NCBI GenBank assembly: GCA_947503275.1
Contig: CANNCZ010000002.1
Location: 186,001-250,000 of the forward strand
Reading direction: 5' to 3'
Length of the DNA: 64,000 bases
From: an uncultured Erythrobacter sp.
GTDB lineage: Bacteria; Pseudomonadota; Alphaproteobacteria; Sphingomonadales; Sphingomonadaceae
Part shown: piece by piece, positions 44,414 to 54,725 of the stretch
Numbering within the stretch: position 1 is the first letter of the stretch
How the letters are laid out: every line of letters starts with the position of its first letter
Notes under the pieces: model-generated
What the model was told of the DNA's origin: nothing
What the model saw: the letters and a program-made list of their open reading frames with translations, nothing else
Database searches by the model: none
Position numbers and translations under genes: made by a program

Positions 44414-47050
44414 TTAGAGATTGGGCCGAAGCCAGCGTTCTGCGGTCGCCAAATCGACGCCGCGGCGTGCTGCGTAATCTTCCAACTGATCGCGACCAAT
44501 CTTGGCAACCCCGAAATATTGCGATTCCGGATGGCCAAAATAAAACCCACTCACAGCCGCCGTCGGCCACATCGCAAAACTCTCTGTCAGGCTCAATCCG
44601 ACATTCTTTTCCGCTTCGAGAAGTTCGAAGAGGATCGGTTTGAGCGAATGGTCCGGGCAAGCGGGATAGCCGGGAGCGGGACGGATGCCGCGATATTCTT
44701 CCTTGATCATCGCCTGATTGGTCAGCTGCTCGCCGGGAGCATAGCCCCACAGATCCTTGCGAACATGGGCATGCAATGCTTCTGCCAGGGCCTCTGCGAA
44801 CCGGTCCGCCAGCGCTTTCAGCAAGATATCGGAATAATCATCCTTATCCTCTTGGAAGCGCGCGGAATGCTCTTCGATCCCATGGATGCCGACCGCAAAG
44901 CCGCCTATCCAATCGCCATCGGGATCAATGAAATCGGCCAAGCACATATTGGCCCGGTCGCGCGACTTCTTGATCTGTTGGCGCAGCATGGGAAGGCGAA
45001 CATGTTCCTCGCGCCGGACGCGGTGCACAGTGATATCATCGCCATCGCGCGCGCAGGGCCACAAACCGCAAACACCGCGCGCGGTCAGCCACTTCTCGCT
45101 GATAATCTTGTCCAGCATCGCATCGGCGTCAGCTTTAAGGCTGCGCGCGCTTTCACCGACCACATCATCGTCAAGTATCTTGGGGTAGTTGCCGTGCAAT
45201 TCCCATGCCCGGAAGAACGGCGTCCAGTCGATGAATTCACGCAAATCCTCCAGCGACCAATCGTCAAAGACGTGCACTCCGGGTTTCAATGGCGGCGCAG
45301 GCTTATCGGAGAGATAGGCGTCGTAATAGTTCGCCCGCGCTTCCTCGATACTCATCAGCTGCTTTTCTGCTTTGCCCGCGCGCGCATCGCGGACATGGGT
45401 GTATTCATCGGCCACTTCGCCAACAAATGGATCGCGCTGAGTGTCGGACAACAGTTTTGATGCCACACCGACCGCACGGCTCGCATCAAGCACGTGGATC
45501 ACAGGGCCATCGTAATTGGTGTCGATCTTAAGCGCAGTATGAACCTTGGAAGTGGTCGCACCGCCGATCAACAGCGGCATTGTCATCTCGGCACGCTGCA
45601 TCTCCTCGGCAACCGTCACCATCTCGTCGAGCGAGGGCGTGATCAGCCCGGAAAGCCCGATCATATCCGCGCCATTGTCATTGGCCGTTTTGAGGATGTC
45701 CTGCCACGGCACCATGACGCCCATATCGACGACTTCATAGCCATTGCACTGGAGAACGACGCCGACGATATTCTTGCCGATATCGTGCACATCGCCCTTC
45801 ACCGTGGCCATGATGATCGTGCCTTTGGCTTTCGCATCTTCACCGCCAAGCAGCGCCTTTTCTTCCTCAATATAAGGGATCAGATGCGCCACGGCTTTCT
45901 TCATCACCCGCGCCGATTTCACCACTTGGGGCAGGAACATTTTGCCGCTGCCGAACAAGTCGCCAACGACATTCATGCCGTCCATCAAAGGGCCTTCGAT
46001 CACTTCAATCGGGCGACCGCCAGAGGCTGCCAGCGCAGCGCGCGCTTCTTCGGTGTCGGCGACGACATGCGCGTCAATGCCTTTGACCAAAGCGTGCTCC
46101 AGCCGCCGGGTCACTTCCCAGCCACGCCATTCCGCCTCTTGCTTTTCGTCTTCCTTGCTCTTGCCCTTAAAGCTCTCCGCCAGGGCAATCAGCCGCTCGG
46201 TCGCAGTATCCCCGCCCTCTACAGGGCGCATCAAGATCACGTCTTCGCACGCATCTCGCAGCACCGGGTCAATCGTGTCATAGACATCCAACTGACCCGC
46301 ATTGACGATAGCCATATCAAGCCCAGCCGGGATCGCATGATAGAGAAACACAGAGTGCATCGCGCGGCGCACAGTCTCATTCCCGCGAAAGCTGAAAGAG
46401 AGGTTCGACAGCCCGCCAGACGTCTTGGCATATGGACATTGGGCCTTGATCTCACGCACCGCCTCGATGAAGTCGAGGCCATAGCGATCATGCTCTTCAA
46501 TGCCGGTCGCGACCGCGAACACATTGGCGTCAAAGATGATGTCTTCGGGCGGAAAACCGATCCCTACCAGCAGATCATAGGCGCGCTTGCAGATCTCGAC
46601 CTTGCGCTCCTTCGTGTCCGCCTGACCTTCGGTATCGAACGCCATGACGACCACAGCCGCACCATAGGCCATGCATTTGCGCGCTTGTTCAAGGAAAGCC
46701 TCTTCGCCTTCCTTCATGCTGATCGAATTCACGATGGGTTTGCCGGAGACGCATTTTAGGCCCGCCTCGATCACGTCCCATTTTGAGCTGTCGACCATCA
46801 CCGGCACGCGGGCGATATCGGGTTCGGCAGCGATCAATTTGAGGAAAGTCGTCATCGCGTGTTCCGCGTCGAGCAGACCTTCATCCATATTCACATCAAT
46901 GATCTGCGCACCGTTCTCGACTTGTTGGCGGGCGACCTCAACCGCAGCGGCATAATCATCCGCCATGATAAGCTTCTTAAACCGAGCTGAGCCGGTGACA
47001 TTGGTGCGCTCACCAACATTGATGAAACGGGCAGTGGATTGTTCAGTCAT
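44414..47050 (-). CDS. metH: Methionine synthase, folate/B12/activation part
   Basis: This 878-residue C-terminal part of cobalamin-dependent methionine synthase transfers methyl from 5-methyl-THF to homocysteine with the other half. Domains in order: pterin-binding (about 1-300, [15 protein letters not shown]), cap and B12-binding (about 310-560, [16 protein letters not shown] with the cobalt-binding His), and the SAM-dependent reactivation domain (about 600-878, with [15 protein letters not shown]). Ends at 44414 with RWLRPNL. The homocysteine/Zn domain is on a separate gene 535 bp upstream, with a GNAT gene between. Confidence 0.93.
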   Translation of the reverse strand: MTEQSTARFINVGERTNVTGSARFKKLIMADDYAAAVEVARQQVENGAQIIDVNMDEGLLDAEHAMTTFLKLIAAEPDIARVPVMVDSSKWDVIEAGLKCVSGKPIVNSISMKEGEEAFLEQARKCMAYGAAVVVMAFDTEGQADTKERKVEICKRAYDLLVGIGFPPEDIIFDANVFAVATGIEEHDRYGLDFIEAVREIKAQCPYAKTSGGLSNLSFSFRGNETVRRAMHSVFLYHAIPAGLDMAIVNAGQLDVYDTIDPVLRDACEDVILMRPVEGGDTATERLIALAESFKGKSKEDEKQEAEWRGWEVTRRLEHALVKGIDAHVVADTEEARAALAASGGRPIEVIEGPLMDGMNVVGDLFGSGKMFLPQVVKSARVMKKAVAHLIPYIEEEKALLGGEDAKAKGTIIMATVKGDVHDIGKNIVGVVLQCNGYEVVDMGVMVPWQDILKTANDNGADMIGLSGLITPSLDEMVTVAEEMQRAEMTMPLLIGGATTSKVHTALKIDTNYDGPVIHVLDASRAVGVASKLLSDTQRDPFVGEVADEYTHVRDARAGKAEKQLMSIEEARANYYDAYLSDKPAPPLKPGVHVFDDWSLEDLREFIDWTPFFRAWELHGNYPKILDDDVVGESARSLKADADAMLDKIISEKWLTARGVCGLWPCARDGDDITVHRVRREEHVRLPMLRQQIKKSRDRANMCLADFIDPDGDWIGGFAVGIHGIEEHSARFQEDKDDYSDILLKALADRFAEALAEALHAHVRKDLWGYAPGEQLTNQAMIKEEYRGIRPAPGYPACPDHSLKPILFELLEAEKNVGLSLTESFAMWPTAAVSGFYFGHPESQYFGVAKIGRDQLEDYAARRGVDLATAERWLRPNL

Positions 47051-47589
47051 GGTGTCATTTCTGCGTGGAGGTCGCGCGCAAGTACGAGGTCATCATAGAG
47101 TTTCCCGCCAACATTAAACTGGCGGGTCCCAATCGGGTTGAATGCGTTTTTGGTGTAAAAGGCGATGGCGCGATCATTGTCCGCCTTCACGCCCAAAAGC
47201 AGCCTTGGATAGGCAGAGCAACTGGCGAGCACCGCGTCGAACAATCGCGCGGCAATCCCGGAACCGTGAAAGCGTGAGAGCACATATATCTTCTTCAGCT
47301 CAATATCGTCATCGCGCGCCGCTTCCAGTTCGGGCGCCGTCAGCAGTGCATAGCCCACCGGCGAACCATCCAGCTCCGCCAGCCAAGCTTTTGCGCCTTG
47401 ATCAATAAGCTTCGTCAAATAGGCCGGAGCATGCTTTTCACGGCAATGCGCGACCAGAGCTTCGCCAGAAATCTGCCCTGCAAACGTCTCCAAAAACGTC
47501 GCATCGCTAATCAACGACAGACGCGCGGCATCCTCCGCGCTGGCCGCGCGGATTGTGACTTTGGTTGTTTGTGGCTGGCTGTCGCTCAT
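47047..47589 (-). CDS. GNAT-family N-acetyltransferase
   Basis: This 180-residue protein has a GNAT fold: [17 protein letters not shown] at the start, [20 protein letters not shown] with the acetyl-CoA loop (Q/RxxGxG/A form, RFHGSG) and [14 protein letters not shown] near the end. It overlaps metH N-part by 4 bp (ATGA) and metH C-part by 4 bp, so it is translated from the same message between the two halves of one enzyme. The substrate is not visible; a role in the methionine cycle or in protein modification is only a guess. Confidence 0.85.
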   Translation of the reverse strand: MSDSQPQTTKVTIRAASAEDAARLSLISDATFLETFAGQISGEALVAHCREKHAPAYLTKLIDQGAKAWLAELDGSPVGYALLTAPELEAARDDDIELKKIYVLSRFHGSGIAARLFDAVLASCSAYPRLLLGVKADNDRAIAFYTKNAFNPIGTRQFNVGGKLYDDLVLARDLHAEMTP

Positions 47590-48644
47590 GCCGCGACGGT
47601 AAAGGCTTCTAGTCCCGACAAACGCATTGCCGGTTCAGGGCTGGGAACGCCGCGCGGGTCGATACCGCTGACGGCTTTGGCCATCGCCGCAATATGCGCT
47701 GGCGATGATCCGCAGCAGCCCCCCAGAATGTTCACTTGGCCTTTGTCAGCCCATTCCTTGACCAAGCCAGCCGTCGTTTCCGGCATCTCGTCATATTCGC
47801 CCAGCTCATTGGGCAGACCCGCATTGGGGTATGCCATCAGCAGCGTGTCCGCGATGCCAGACAGCACCTGAACATGGGGGCGAAGTTGATCCGCGCCAAA
47901 GCTGCAATTGAGGCCGATTGTTACTGGGTTCGCATGGCGCACCGCATACCAGAACGCCTCAACCGTGTGGCCTGACAGATTGCGGCCTGACAGATCGGTC
48001 AGTGTCATGGAGATCATCACCGGTACATCTCGGCCCAGATCGGCTTCCAATTCCTTCACCGCCATCACGCCCGCTTTCGCATTGAGCGTATCGAACACGG
48101 TTTCAATCAGGATAAAGTCGACCCCGCCTTCGATCAAAGCGGTCGCTTGCTCTTTGTATACGGCGGTCAGCTCATCAAAGTCGATTTCGCGAAAACCGGG
48201 GTCTTCGACATCGGGGCTTAGCGACAATGTCTTGTTGGTCGGCCCGATGGCACCTGCGATAAAGCGGGGGCGACCGTCCTTTGCCTCGTACTCATCAGCC
48301 AGTTCGCGCGCGATTTTGCCGGATGCGATGTTGATCGCGGCGACCTGATCTTCGGCTGCATAATCCGCCTGAGAAATGCGGTTAGCGGAAAATGTGTTGG
48401 TCGAAATCACATCCGATCCCGCATCCAGATAAGCGCGCGTAATGTCGCTGATCACATCAGGCCGCGTCAGCGCGAGGATATCATTGTTGCCCTTTTGATC
48501 AGCATTCAGGCCGAGCGTTCCCGCATAATCCTCTTCGGTTAGCTTGCGTTCCTGAATTTGTGTTCCGAATGCGCCGTCGAAAATCAGGACGCGCTCTTTG
48601 GCCGCCGCCTGAAGACGCTCGCGCGGTGTCGCTGCTGCGCTCAT
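47586..48644 (-). CDS. metH: Methionine synthase, homocysteine-binding part
   Basis: This 352-residue N-terminal part of MetH has the Zn/homocysteine domain: VLIFDGAFGTQIQ, the Cys in TIGLNCSFGADQLRPH and the Cys pair in NILGGCCGSSPAHI that complete the zinc site. I use the ATG at 48644, giving 4-bp overlap with metF; the longer frame has no family support. In sphingomonads and relatives metH is often split as metH1/metH2; together the two genes here cover the full enzyme. Confidence 0.93.
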   Translation of the reverse strand: MSAAATPRERLQAAAKERVLIFDGAFGTQIQERKLTEEDYAGTLGLNADQKGNNDILALTRPDVISDITRAYLDAGSDVISTNTFSANRISQADYAAEDQVAAINIASGKIARELADEYEAKDGRPRFIAGAIGPTNKTLSLSPDVEDPGFREIDFDELTAVYKEQATALIEGGVDFILIETVFDTLNAKAGVMAVKELEADLGRDVPVMISMTLTDLSGRNLSGHTVEAFWYAVRHANPVTIGLNCSFGADQLRPHVQVLSGIADTLLMAYPNAGLPNELGEYDEMPETTAGLVKEWADKGQVNILGGCCGSSPAHIAAMAKAVSGIDPRGVPSPEPAMRLSGLEAFTVAA

Positions 48645-49567
48645 GCTGCTGCTCCTTGGGGGCGCTTGCCCAGCATATGACAGATCGCATAACTCAGCTC
48701 TGCCCGGTTGAGGGTGTAGAAATGGAAGTTGCGCACGCCGCCTGCGTAAAGCTTGCGGCACAATTCCGCAGCGATCGTGGCCGACACCAATTGGCGCGCA
48801 GCAGGGCGTTCATCGAGGCCATCAAACAGCCCCTCCATCCAGCCCGGAATGGCCGTGCCGCACATGCCCGACATGCGTTGGACCGCAGCAAAGCTCATGA
48901 CCGGCATAATGCCCGGCACGATCTCTGCATCGATGCCAGCCGCCGCCGCCTCATCACGGAAACGAAAAAAGCACTCTGGATCGAAGAAGAATTGCGTGAT
49001 TGCGCGGTCGGCGCCTGCGTCAAACTTGGCTTTCAGATTGTCGATGTCGGATTGTGCATCGGGGGAATCCGGGTGCACCTCAGGATAAGCGGCAACCGAG
49101 ATTTCAAAATCGGCGACCTTCTTTAGACCTGCGATCAACTCAATCGCATTGGCGTATCCGCCGGGATGCGGTTTGTACGTCCCGCCATCGGGCGCGTCAC
49201 CGCGCAGAGCAACGATATGGCGAATGCCCTCGGCCCAGTAATGGCGCGCAACCTCGTCCACTTCTTCCTTTGTCGCATCGACACAGGTGAGGTGCGCGGC
49301 TGCGGGGATCTTCGCATCATTCTGAATGCGCACCACCTGTTCATGCGTGCGTTCGCGCGTCGTGCCACCTGCCCCATAGGTTACGGAGACAAAGCGCGGA
49401 CCGAGCGGCGAAAGGGTCGCAACGCTATCCCACAGCGTTTGCGCCATCTTTTCCGATTTAGGCGGAAAAAACTCGAAACTGATCGCAATATCGCCGGGCA
49501 GATCCGAAAACAGCGGCGCGTCAAGCGCGGTGCGCGCTTCGTGAAGCTGGTTGAGGGTCGGGGTCAT
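48641..49567 (-). CDS. metF: 5,10-methylenetetrahydrofolate reductase
   Basis: This 308-residue FAD enzyme reduces methylene-THF to 5-methyl-THF, the methyl donor for MetH downstream. Motifs are SFEFFPPKSEKM (about residue 30, with the active-site Glu), VSVTYGAGGTTRERT, ALRGDAPDGG and the Asp/Gln region DRAITQFFFD. It overlaps the regulator-methyltransferase by 4 bp and metH N-part by 4 bp. Confidence 0.95.
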   Translation of the reverse strand: MTPTLNQLHEARTALDAPLFSDLPGDIAISFEFFPPKSEKMAQTLWDSVATLSPLGPRFVSVTYGAGGTTRERTHEQVVRIQNDAKIPAAAHLTCVDATKEEVDEVARHYWAEGIRHIVALRGDAPDGGTYKPHPGGYANAIELIAGLKKVADFEISVAAYPEVHPDSPDAQSDIDNLKAKFDAGADRAITQFFFDPECFFRFRDEAAAAGIDAEIVPGIMPVMSFAAVQRMSGMCGTAIPGWMEGLFDGLDERPAARQLVSATIAAELCRKLYAGGVRNFHFYTLNRAELSYAICHMLGKRPQGAAA

Positions 49568-50580
49568 AGCTGTGCTTTCTTGGGAGGAATTGCGGCCCTA
49601 GGGGCATTTGTAGAGGTGTGGCTTTCAGGAAGCGGGCGGCGTTCGCCAATCCAAATCTTCACAACCAACTCAACGCCTTCAAGCGCAATTGGTTCACTGG
49701 CGGCGAACCCGGCATCGCGCATGAGATCGTGCATCTGGCTGTCGGAATAGCCCAGCCGGGCATGCTGATGACGGTCGCGCAACTCTTCGTGATCATGCGA
49801 TGCAAAATCGACGATGGCGATACGACCACCGGGGCGGGTGACCCGCGCTGCCTCTGCCAAAGGTATTGCCGGGTCGTGGGCAAAGTGCAGCACTTGGTGG
49901 AGCAGCACGGTGTCAAAGCTGGCGGCGGCGAAAGGCAGGTCGGTAAAGTCGCCCTGCACCAATTCTATTTGTGCAGCGGGCAGGTGTTGCAGCTTGGCCC
50001 GCGCGACACGCAGCATTTCGAGGTTCTTGTCGAGCGCGACGATCCGTTCTGCATCGCTCGCGAACAATTCCGCCATGCGCCCGGTGCCGGTGCCGATATC
50101 TAGAACCGCACCCAGTGGGGCATCGCGCAAGGCTGTGCTGAGCTGCTCTTCGACCTGAACATCGCTTATATGGAGCGCGCGCAATTCGTCCCACTCGCTG
50201 GCATGACGAGCAAAGTAATCCTCTGCATTGGCATCACGCGCGGCGCGGATAGCGGTGAGCTTGCGGCGATCATCGCTGCAGATTTGGGAGAACTCAGCAT
50301 TTTCCAGCTCGGCCGTAGCGAGCAGGCGATCCAATGCTGCGAGCACAGGAGCACTCGGTTCGCCGGCGGTAGTGGCCCTTAGAAAAACCCAGCTGCCTTC
50401 GCGCCGACGCTCTGCCAGGCCCGCATCGCACAGAATGCCGACATGGCGCGAGACGCGTGGCTGGCTCTGACCCAGCACCAGCGCCAATTCACCCACCGAC
50501 AATTCCATCGCCGATAAGAGCCGCATAGTGCGCAGGCGTGTGGGATCAGCAAGAGCCTTAAAGATGGCGTCGATGGACAT
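49564..50580 (-). CDS. ArsR-type regulator fused to a SAM methyltransferase domain (SahR-like)
   Basis: This 338-residue protein has an N-terminal ArsR winged helix (about residues 5-85, LADPTRLRTMRLLSAMELSV with LGQSQPRVSRHVGIL) and a C-terminal class I methyltransferase fold (about 140-290, VLDIGTGTGRMAELF and VLLHQVLHFAHDP). This fusion, heading a metF-metH operon, is the layout of SahR, a regulator that senses S-adenosylhomocysteine. The methyltransferase part may bind SAH or SAM rather than catalyse. A perfect 24-bp palindrome sits 8 bp before the start. Start ATG at 50580. The SahR identity is inference from architecture and context. Confidence 0.85.
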   Translation of the reverse strand: MSIDAIFKALADPTRLRTMRLLSAMELSVGELALVLGQSQPRVSRHVGILCDAGLAERRREGSWVFLRATTAGEPSAPVLAALDRLLATAELENAEFSQICSDDRRKLTAIRAARDANAEDYFARHASEWDELRALHISDVQVEEQLSTALRDAPLGAVLDIGTGTGRMAELFASDAERIVALDKNLEMLRVARAKLQHLPAAQIELVQGDFTDLPFAAASFDTVLLHQVLHFAHDPAIPLAEAARVTRPGGRIAIVDFASHDHEELRDRHQHARLGYSDSQMHDLMRDAGFAASEPIALEGVELVVKIWIGERRPLPESHTSTNAPRAAIPPKKAQL

Positions 50581-50588
50581 GTGCAAGA

Positions 50589-50612
50589 ACATATAAAGAT
50601 ATTTTTATATGT
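50589..50612. promoter_or_regulatory. 24-bp palindromic operator of the ArsR/SahR-like regulator
   Basis: ACATATAAA-6-TTTATATGT is a perfect inverted repeat 8 bp before the regulator start and about 87 bp before the divergent GH42 gene. ArsR-family operators have this 9-6-9 shape, and the sequence resembles the SahR motif as I recall it. It would overlap the operon's promoter or ribosome site, so the operon is probably autorepressed. Confidence 0.75.
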
Positions 50613-50698
50613 GTAAATGATCTATCGGACTCAGGTCGACTAGCGCTCCAAACAAAGCAGGTATAGGGCGACGGGAAACAATCGCAAAGGCCCTCGCA

Positions 50699-52627
50699 TT
50701 GAAACTTGGCTGCTGTTACTTTCCCGAACATTGGCCCGAGGAGATATGGGCCGAAGATGCGAACCGCATGGCTGCCATGGGCCTATCGCTGGTGCGTGTG
50801 GGCGAATTTGCATGGAGCCGGATTGAGCCGGAACCCGGTCGGTTTGATTGGGACTGGTTGGACCGAGCAATCGAGACATTGGGTGCAGCAGGCCTCAAAG
50901 TCATTCTGTGCACGCCAACTGCAACGCCGCCAAAATGGCTGGTCGATTCTATGCCCGATATGGTTGCGATTGATGAGCATGGCCGCCCGCGCGGGTTTGG
51001 CTCGCGGCGGCATTATTGTTTCTCTCATCCCGAATACCGAGAACAATCGCGCCGGATTACCCGGGCACTGGCTGAACGGTATGGCCAGCACCCCGCCATC
51101 ACCGCGTGGCAGACCGACAATGAGTATGGCTGCCATGATACGGTGCTCAGTTTCTCTGATGTCGCAGCAACTGCTTTCCGCCTTTGGCTGGAGCGCCGCT
51201 ATCAGACGATTGAAGCCCTCAACACACAATGGGGCAACGTGTTTTGGAGCATGGAATATCGCTCGTTTGACGAAGTTGATCCGCCCAATCTAACCGTGAC
51301 CGAGGCGAACCCAGCACACTGGCTCGACTATCGCCGGTTTGCCTCGGACGAGGTTGTGCAGTTTAACCGTGAACAGGTCGAAATCCTGCGCGAGCACTCT
51401 CCGGGCCGCGACATCACGCACAACTTCATGGGGTTCTTCACCGAGTTCGACCACCACGATGTCGGGCGCGATCTCGACGTGGCGACATGGGACAGTTACC
51501 CGCTGGGCTTTCTCGAACAATTCTGGTTTTCGCGCGAGGAAAAGAGCGAGTATCTGCGCCAAGGGCACCCCGACATCGCTGCATTTCATCATGACCTTTA
51601 TCGCGGGTGCTCCAATGGTCGCTGGGGCGTTATGGAGCAACAGCCGGGGCCGGTGAACTGGGCGCGCTATAACCCTGCGCCTTTGCCCGGCATGGTGACG
51701 CTTTGGACACTGGAAGCGATGGCGCATGGCGCAGAGTTCACTAGCTACTTCCGCTGGCGACAGGCGCCCTTTGCGCAAGAGCAAATGCATGCTGGTTTGC
51801 TGCGCTCTGACAGTTCAATCGCAGAAGGGGCGACCGAAGCGTGCGCGGCAGCCGATGTGATCGCGCAATTGGGTGATCAAAAGACGACCAAGGCCCCCGT
51901 TGCGCTGGTCTTCTCTTACGAGGCGGCATGGGTGTGCGGGATTCAGCCGCAGGGAGAGAGCTTCCGCTATCTTGAGCTTGTCTATGAATGGTATTCAGCG
52001 CTCCGACGGCGGGGTCTGAATGTCGATATTGTGGGATCAGATGCGGCGCTTGATGGATATCAGGCGATTTTTGTGCCGACCCTCCCCATCATAAGCGAGG
52101 GCTTTATCGAGAAGCTTGCAAACCTGACATGCCCGGTCCTGATCGGGCCGCGCAGTGGTAGTAAGACTGAAAGTTTCTGCATCCCCTCAGACCTTGCGCC
52201 GGGTAATCTTCGCAAGCTGACCCCCCTCGCCATCACCCGTGTTGAGAGCCTGCGTGATGGTGAAATCGAGGCAGGCGATGACTGGACAATTTCGCGCTGG
52301 CGGGAGGATGTGTCTACCGAACTTGAGGCTGAATTGGCGCTCAATGATGGGCGGGGCATTGTGTTCGCCAATGATAACTTGCGCTATTGCGCGGCGTGGC
52401 CGGATCGCCCGCTGCTCGACCTCTTGGTTACGCGGATCGCGAACGAGGCTGACATCGCTTTGGTCGACGTCCCGAAAGGCCTGCGCCTCCGCCGCACCGC
52501 CTCACACGTGTTTGCGATGAACTACTCAAGCAAATCGGTTGACACGACCGCGCTCCAATTGGGCGATCCAGTGATCGGTAAAACTGTGATGCAACCCGCT
52601 GGCGTGACGGTGTGGCGAAATGGCTGA
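50699..52627 (+). CDS. GH42 beta-galactosidase
   Basis: This 642-residue glycoside hydrolase of family 42 removes beta-linked galactose from oligosaccharides. The TTG start at 50699 gives the family's usual MKLGCCYFPEHWPEE start. The acid/base Glu is in WQTDNEYGCHDT (about residue 143) and the nucleophile Glu in VMEQQPGPVNWARYNP (about residue 309). HGAEFTSYFRWRQ follows. Domain B (from about 395, the trimer-forming part) and the small C-terminal domain are present. No signal peptide: cytoplasmic. First gene of a four-gene unit, divergent from the methionine operon. Confidence 0.92.
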   Translation: MKLGCCYFPEHWPEEIWAEDANRMAAMGLSLVRVGEFAWSRIEPEPGRFDWDWLDRAIETLGAAGLKVILCTPTATPPKWLVDSMPDMVAIDEHGRPRGFGSRRHYCFSHPEYREQSRRITRALAERYGQHPAITAWQTDNEYGCHDTVLSFSDVAATAFRLWLERRYQTIEALNTQWGNVFWSMEYRSFDEVDPPNLTVTEANPAHWLDYRRFASDEVVQFNREQVEILREHSPGRDITHNFMGFFTEFDHHDVGRDLDVATWDSYPLGFLEQFWFSREEKSEYLRQGHPDIAAFHHDLYRGCSNGRWGVMEQQPGPVNWARYNPAPLPGMVTLWTLEAMAHGAEFTSYFRWRQAPFAQEQMHAGLLRSDSSIAEGATEACAAADVIAQLGDQKTTKAPVALVFSYEAAWVCGIQPQGESFRYLELVYEWYSALRRRGLNVDIVGSDAALDGYQAIFVPTLPIISEGFIEKLANLTCPVLIGPRSGSKTESFCIPSDLAPGNLRKLTPLAITRVESLRDGEIEAGDDWTISRWREDVSTELEAELALNDGRGIVFANDNLRYCAAWPDRPLLDLLVTRIANEADIALVDVPKGLRLRRTASHVFAMNYSSKSVDTTALQLGDPVIGKTVMQPAGVTVWRNG

Positions 52628-52672
52628 TCTTGGCTTGCCAATAGAGCCGCTTGCGCACACAAAAGCGCGCCC

Positions 52673-53767
52673 ATGAATGACACTATGACCCCTGACACCC
52701 GAACATATGCGATCATCGGCTGCGGCATGATGGGCCGTGAACATATGGCCAATCTCGCGCTGGTCCCCGGTGCGGAGCTGGTCGCGATCGCCGACCCTGA
52801 CGAAGGGTCACGTTCAGCCGCGCGCATCCTTGCTCATGAGCTTGGCCAGTCGATCCAACTGTTCGAAGACAGCACCGAGATGATGGTCAAGGTCAAACCC
52901 GACGCCGTCATCATCGCTGCGCCCAATTTCACCCATTTCGACATTGTTCAGCCTGTCATGCTGTCGGGCGCTGCGATCCTGCTCGAAAAACCGATGTGCA
53001 CCAGCGTGGAGGACGCCGCCGTTCTGGCGCGCGCGGCTAGTGGGTATGACAGCCTGTTCTGGGTTGGGTTGGAATACCGATACATGCCGCCCGTCACCCG
53101 CTTTATTGAGCGGCTGCATGCGGGCAAAATCGGCGATGTGAAAATGCTCAGCATTCGCGAACATCGCTTCCCATTCCTTGAGAAAGTCGGCGACTGGAAC
53201 CGCTTTAACCGCAACACTGGTGGGACTTTGGTAGAGAAGTGCTGTCATTTCTTCGACCTGATGCGTCACATATTGCGTGATGAACCGGTGCGAGTGTTTG
53301 CAAGCGGCGCACAGGATGTGAACCACCTTGATGAGCGATATGACGGCGAAGTGCCTGACATTATCGACAACGCCTATGTCATGGTCGATTTCGCGGGCGG
53401 GACGCGCGCGGTGCTGGATCTGTGCATGTTTGCAGAGGGGTCGGAGCAGCAGGAGGAAATCTGCGCCGTGGGCCCGATTGGCAAAATGGAAGTGAAGCTG
53501 CCTTTGGGCGAAGTGACATGGTCCCCGCGCGACAAATCAGGCCCGGTATCGACCCACATTGCGACCCCTGCCGCTGCGATGGCGGCGGGTGATCACCACG
53601 GCGCGACCTACTTTCAACAGCGCGATTTTCACCAAGCTTTGATCGATGGCACCCCGCCGCTTATCAATGCGAGTGACGGTTATCGTTCGGTCGCTATTGG
53701 CGCTGCTGCGCAACAGAGTATCGCAACCGGACTGCCGGTGCCGATAGAATTCTTGGATAAGGACTGA
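52673..53767 (+). CDS. Gfo/Idh/MocA-family oxidoreductase
   Basis: This is a 364-residue NAD(P)-dependent sugar or polyol oxidoreductase. The N-terminal Rossmann motif is IIGCGMMGREHMANL, and the catalytic-domain motif EKP is in LLEKPMCTSVEDA (about residue 105). GGTLVEKCCHFFDLMRH fits the usual substrate region. It has no signal peptide. It lies 45 bp after GH42 and 1 bp before the aldo/keto reductase, so it probably oxidises a sugar released by GH42. The exact sugar and its C-position cannot be read. Confidence 0.85.
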   Translation: MNDTMTPDTRTYAIIGCGMMGREHMANLALVPGAELVAIADPDEGSRSAARILAHELGQSIQLFEDSTEMMVKVKPDAVIIAAPNFTHFDIVQPVMLSGAAILLEKPMCTSVEDAAVLARAASGYDSLFWVGLEYRYMPPVTRFIERLHAGKIGDVKMLSIREHRFPFLEKVGDWNRFNRNTGGTLVEKCCHFFDLMRHILRDEPVRVFASGAQDVNHLDERYDGEVPDIIDNAYVMVDFAGGTRAVLDLCMFAEGSEQQEEICAVGPIGKMEVKLPLGEVTWSPRDKSGPVSTHIATPAAAMAAGDHHGATYFQQRDFHQALIDGTPPLINASDGYRSVAIGAAAQQSIATGLPVPIEFLDKD

Positions 53768-53768
53768 C

Positions 53769-54725
53769 ATGCTGGAAACCATGCCCCGCAATGGCTTTGG
53801 CCTATGGAAAATCCCGCGTGAGGATACTGCAGCGAATGTCATCGAGGCCATTCGTGCAGGCTATCGCCATTTTGACAGCGCCGCTGATTACGCCAACGAG
53901 GCTGAGACGGGCGAGGGTCTGGCGCAGGCTATTGCAGAGGGCTTGGTGACCCGCGAAGAACTGTGGATCACGTCTAAGCTTTGGAACACATTTCATGCGC
54001 CCGAACATGTCGAGGAAGCCTGCCGCAAGACGCTTGAGGATTTGCGGGTCGATTGCCTTGATCTTTACCTGATCCACTTTCCCATTGCGCTCGAATATGT
54101 TCCCATCGCGACCCGCTATCCGCCCGAATGGTTGAACAATTCAGAAAGCGGCCAGCCAGAGATGAAGCGCGCGCCTGTGCCGTTGCATGAGACATGGGCG
54201 GCGATGGAGGCTTTGGTGGACAAGGGCCTCGTGAAGCGGATCGGGGTTTGCAACTACAACTCAGGCTTGCTGCATGATTTGATGAGCTATGCGCGGATCA
54301 AACCTGCCATGCTGCAGATTGAGGCGCACCCTTATCTGACACAGGAAAAGCTGATCCGTCTTGCAGGCGATTATGGGATGGACGTAACCGCGTTCTCACC
54401 CTTGGGGGCGCAAAGCTATTTTGAGCTCGATATGGCTGCCGAGGGCGAAAGCCTGCTAGGCACAGCCCCGGTGATGGTGGCAGCACAAGCGCATGATAAA
54501 ACGCCCGCTCAGGTCCTGCTGCGATGGGGTGTGCAACGTGGGACGGCGATCATACCCAAGACGACCAAGCCAGAACGGATGCGCGAGAACCTCGATATTG
54601 ATGACTTTTCATTAAGCGCGGTAGAAATGGCCGCGATCAGTGCACTAAACCAGAACCGGCGGTTCAACGATCCCGGCGTGTTCGCAGAGGCCGCCTTTGG
54701 CGCGTTCCACCCGATCTATGACTGA
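53769..54725 (+). CDS. Aldo/keto reductase
   Basis: This is a 318-residue NADPH-type reductase with a TIM-barrel. The catalytic tetrad is visible: Asp in HFDSAADYANE, Tyr in the same segment, Lys in ITSKLWN and His in LIHFPIALEY. IPKTTKPERMRENL near the C-terminus holds the cofactor phosphate. The profile is xylose/aldose-reductase-like. It starts 1 bp after the Gfo/Idh/MocA gene and overlaps the TauD gene by 8 bp, so it likely acts on the same sugar in the opposite redox direction. Confidence 0.85.
   Translation: MLETMPRNGFGLWKIPREDTAANVIEAIRAGYRHFDSAADYANEAETGEGLAQAIAEGLVTREELWITSKLWNTFHAPEHVEEACRKTLEDLRVDCLDLYLIHFPIALEYVPIATRYPPEWLNNSESGQPEMKRAPVPLHETWAAMEALVDKGLVKRIGVCNYNSGLLHDLMSYARIKPAMLQIEAHPYLTQEKLIRLAGDYGMDVTAFSPLGAQSYFELDMAAEGESLLGTAPVMVAAQAHDKTPAQVLLRWGVQRGTAIIPKTTKPERMRENLDIDDFSLSAVEMAAISALNQNRRFNDPGVFAEAAFGAFHPIYD

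Noticed and set aside
45494..46759. A 421-codon plus-strand frame
   Set aside because: Antisense to metH2, rich in His and Arg and without domain features.
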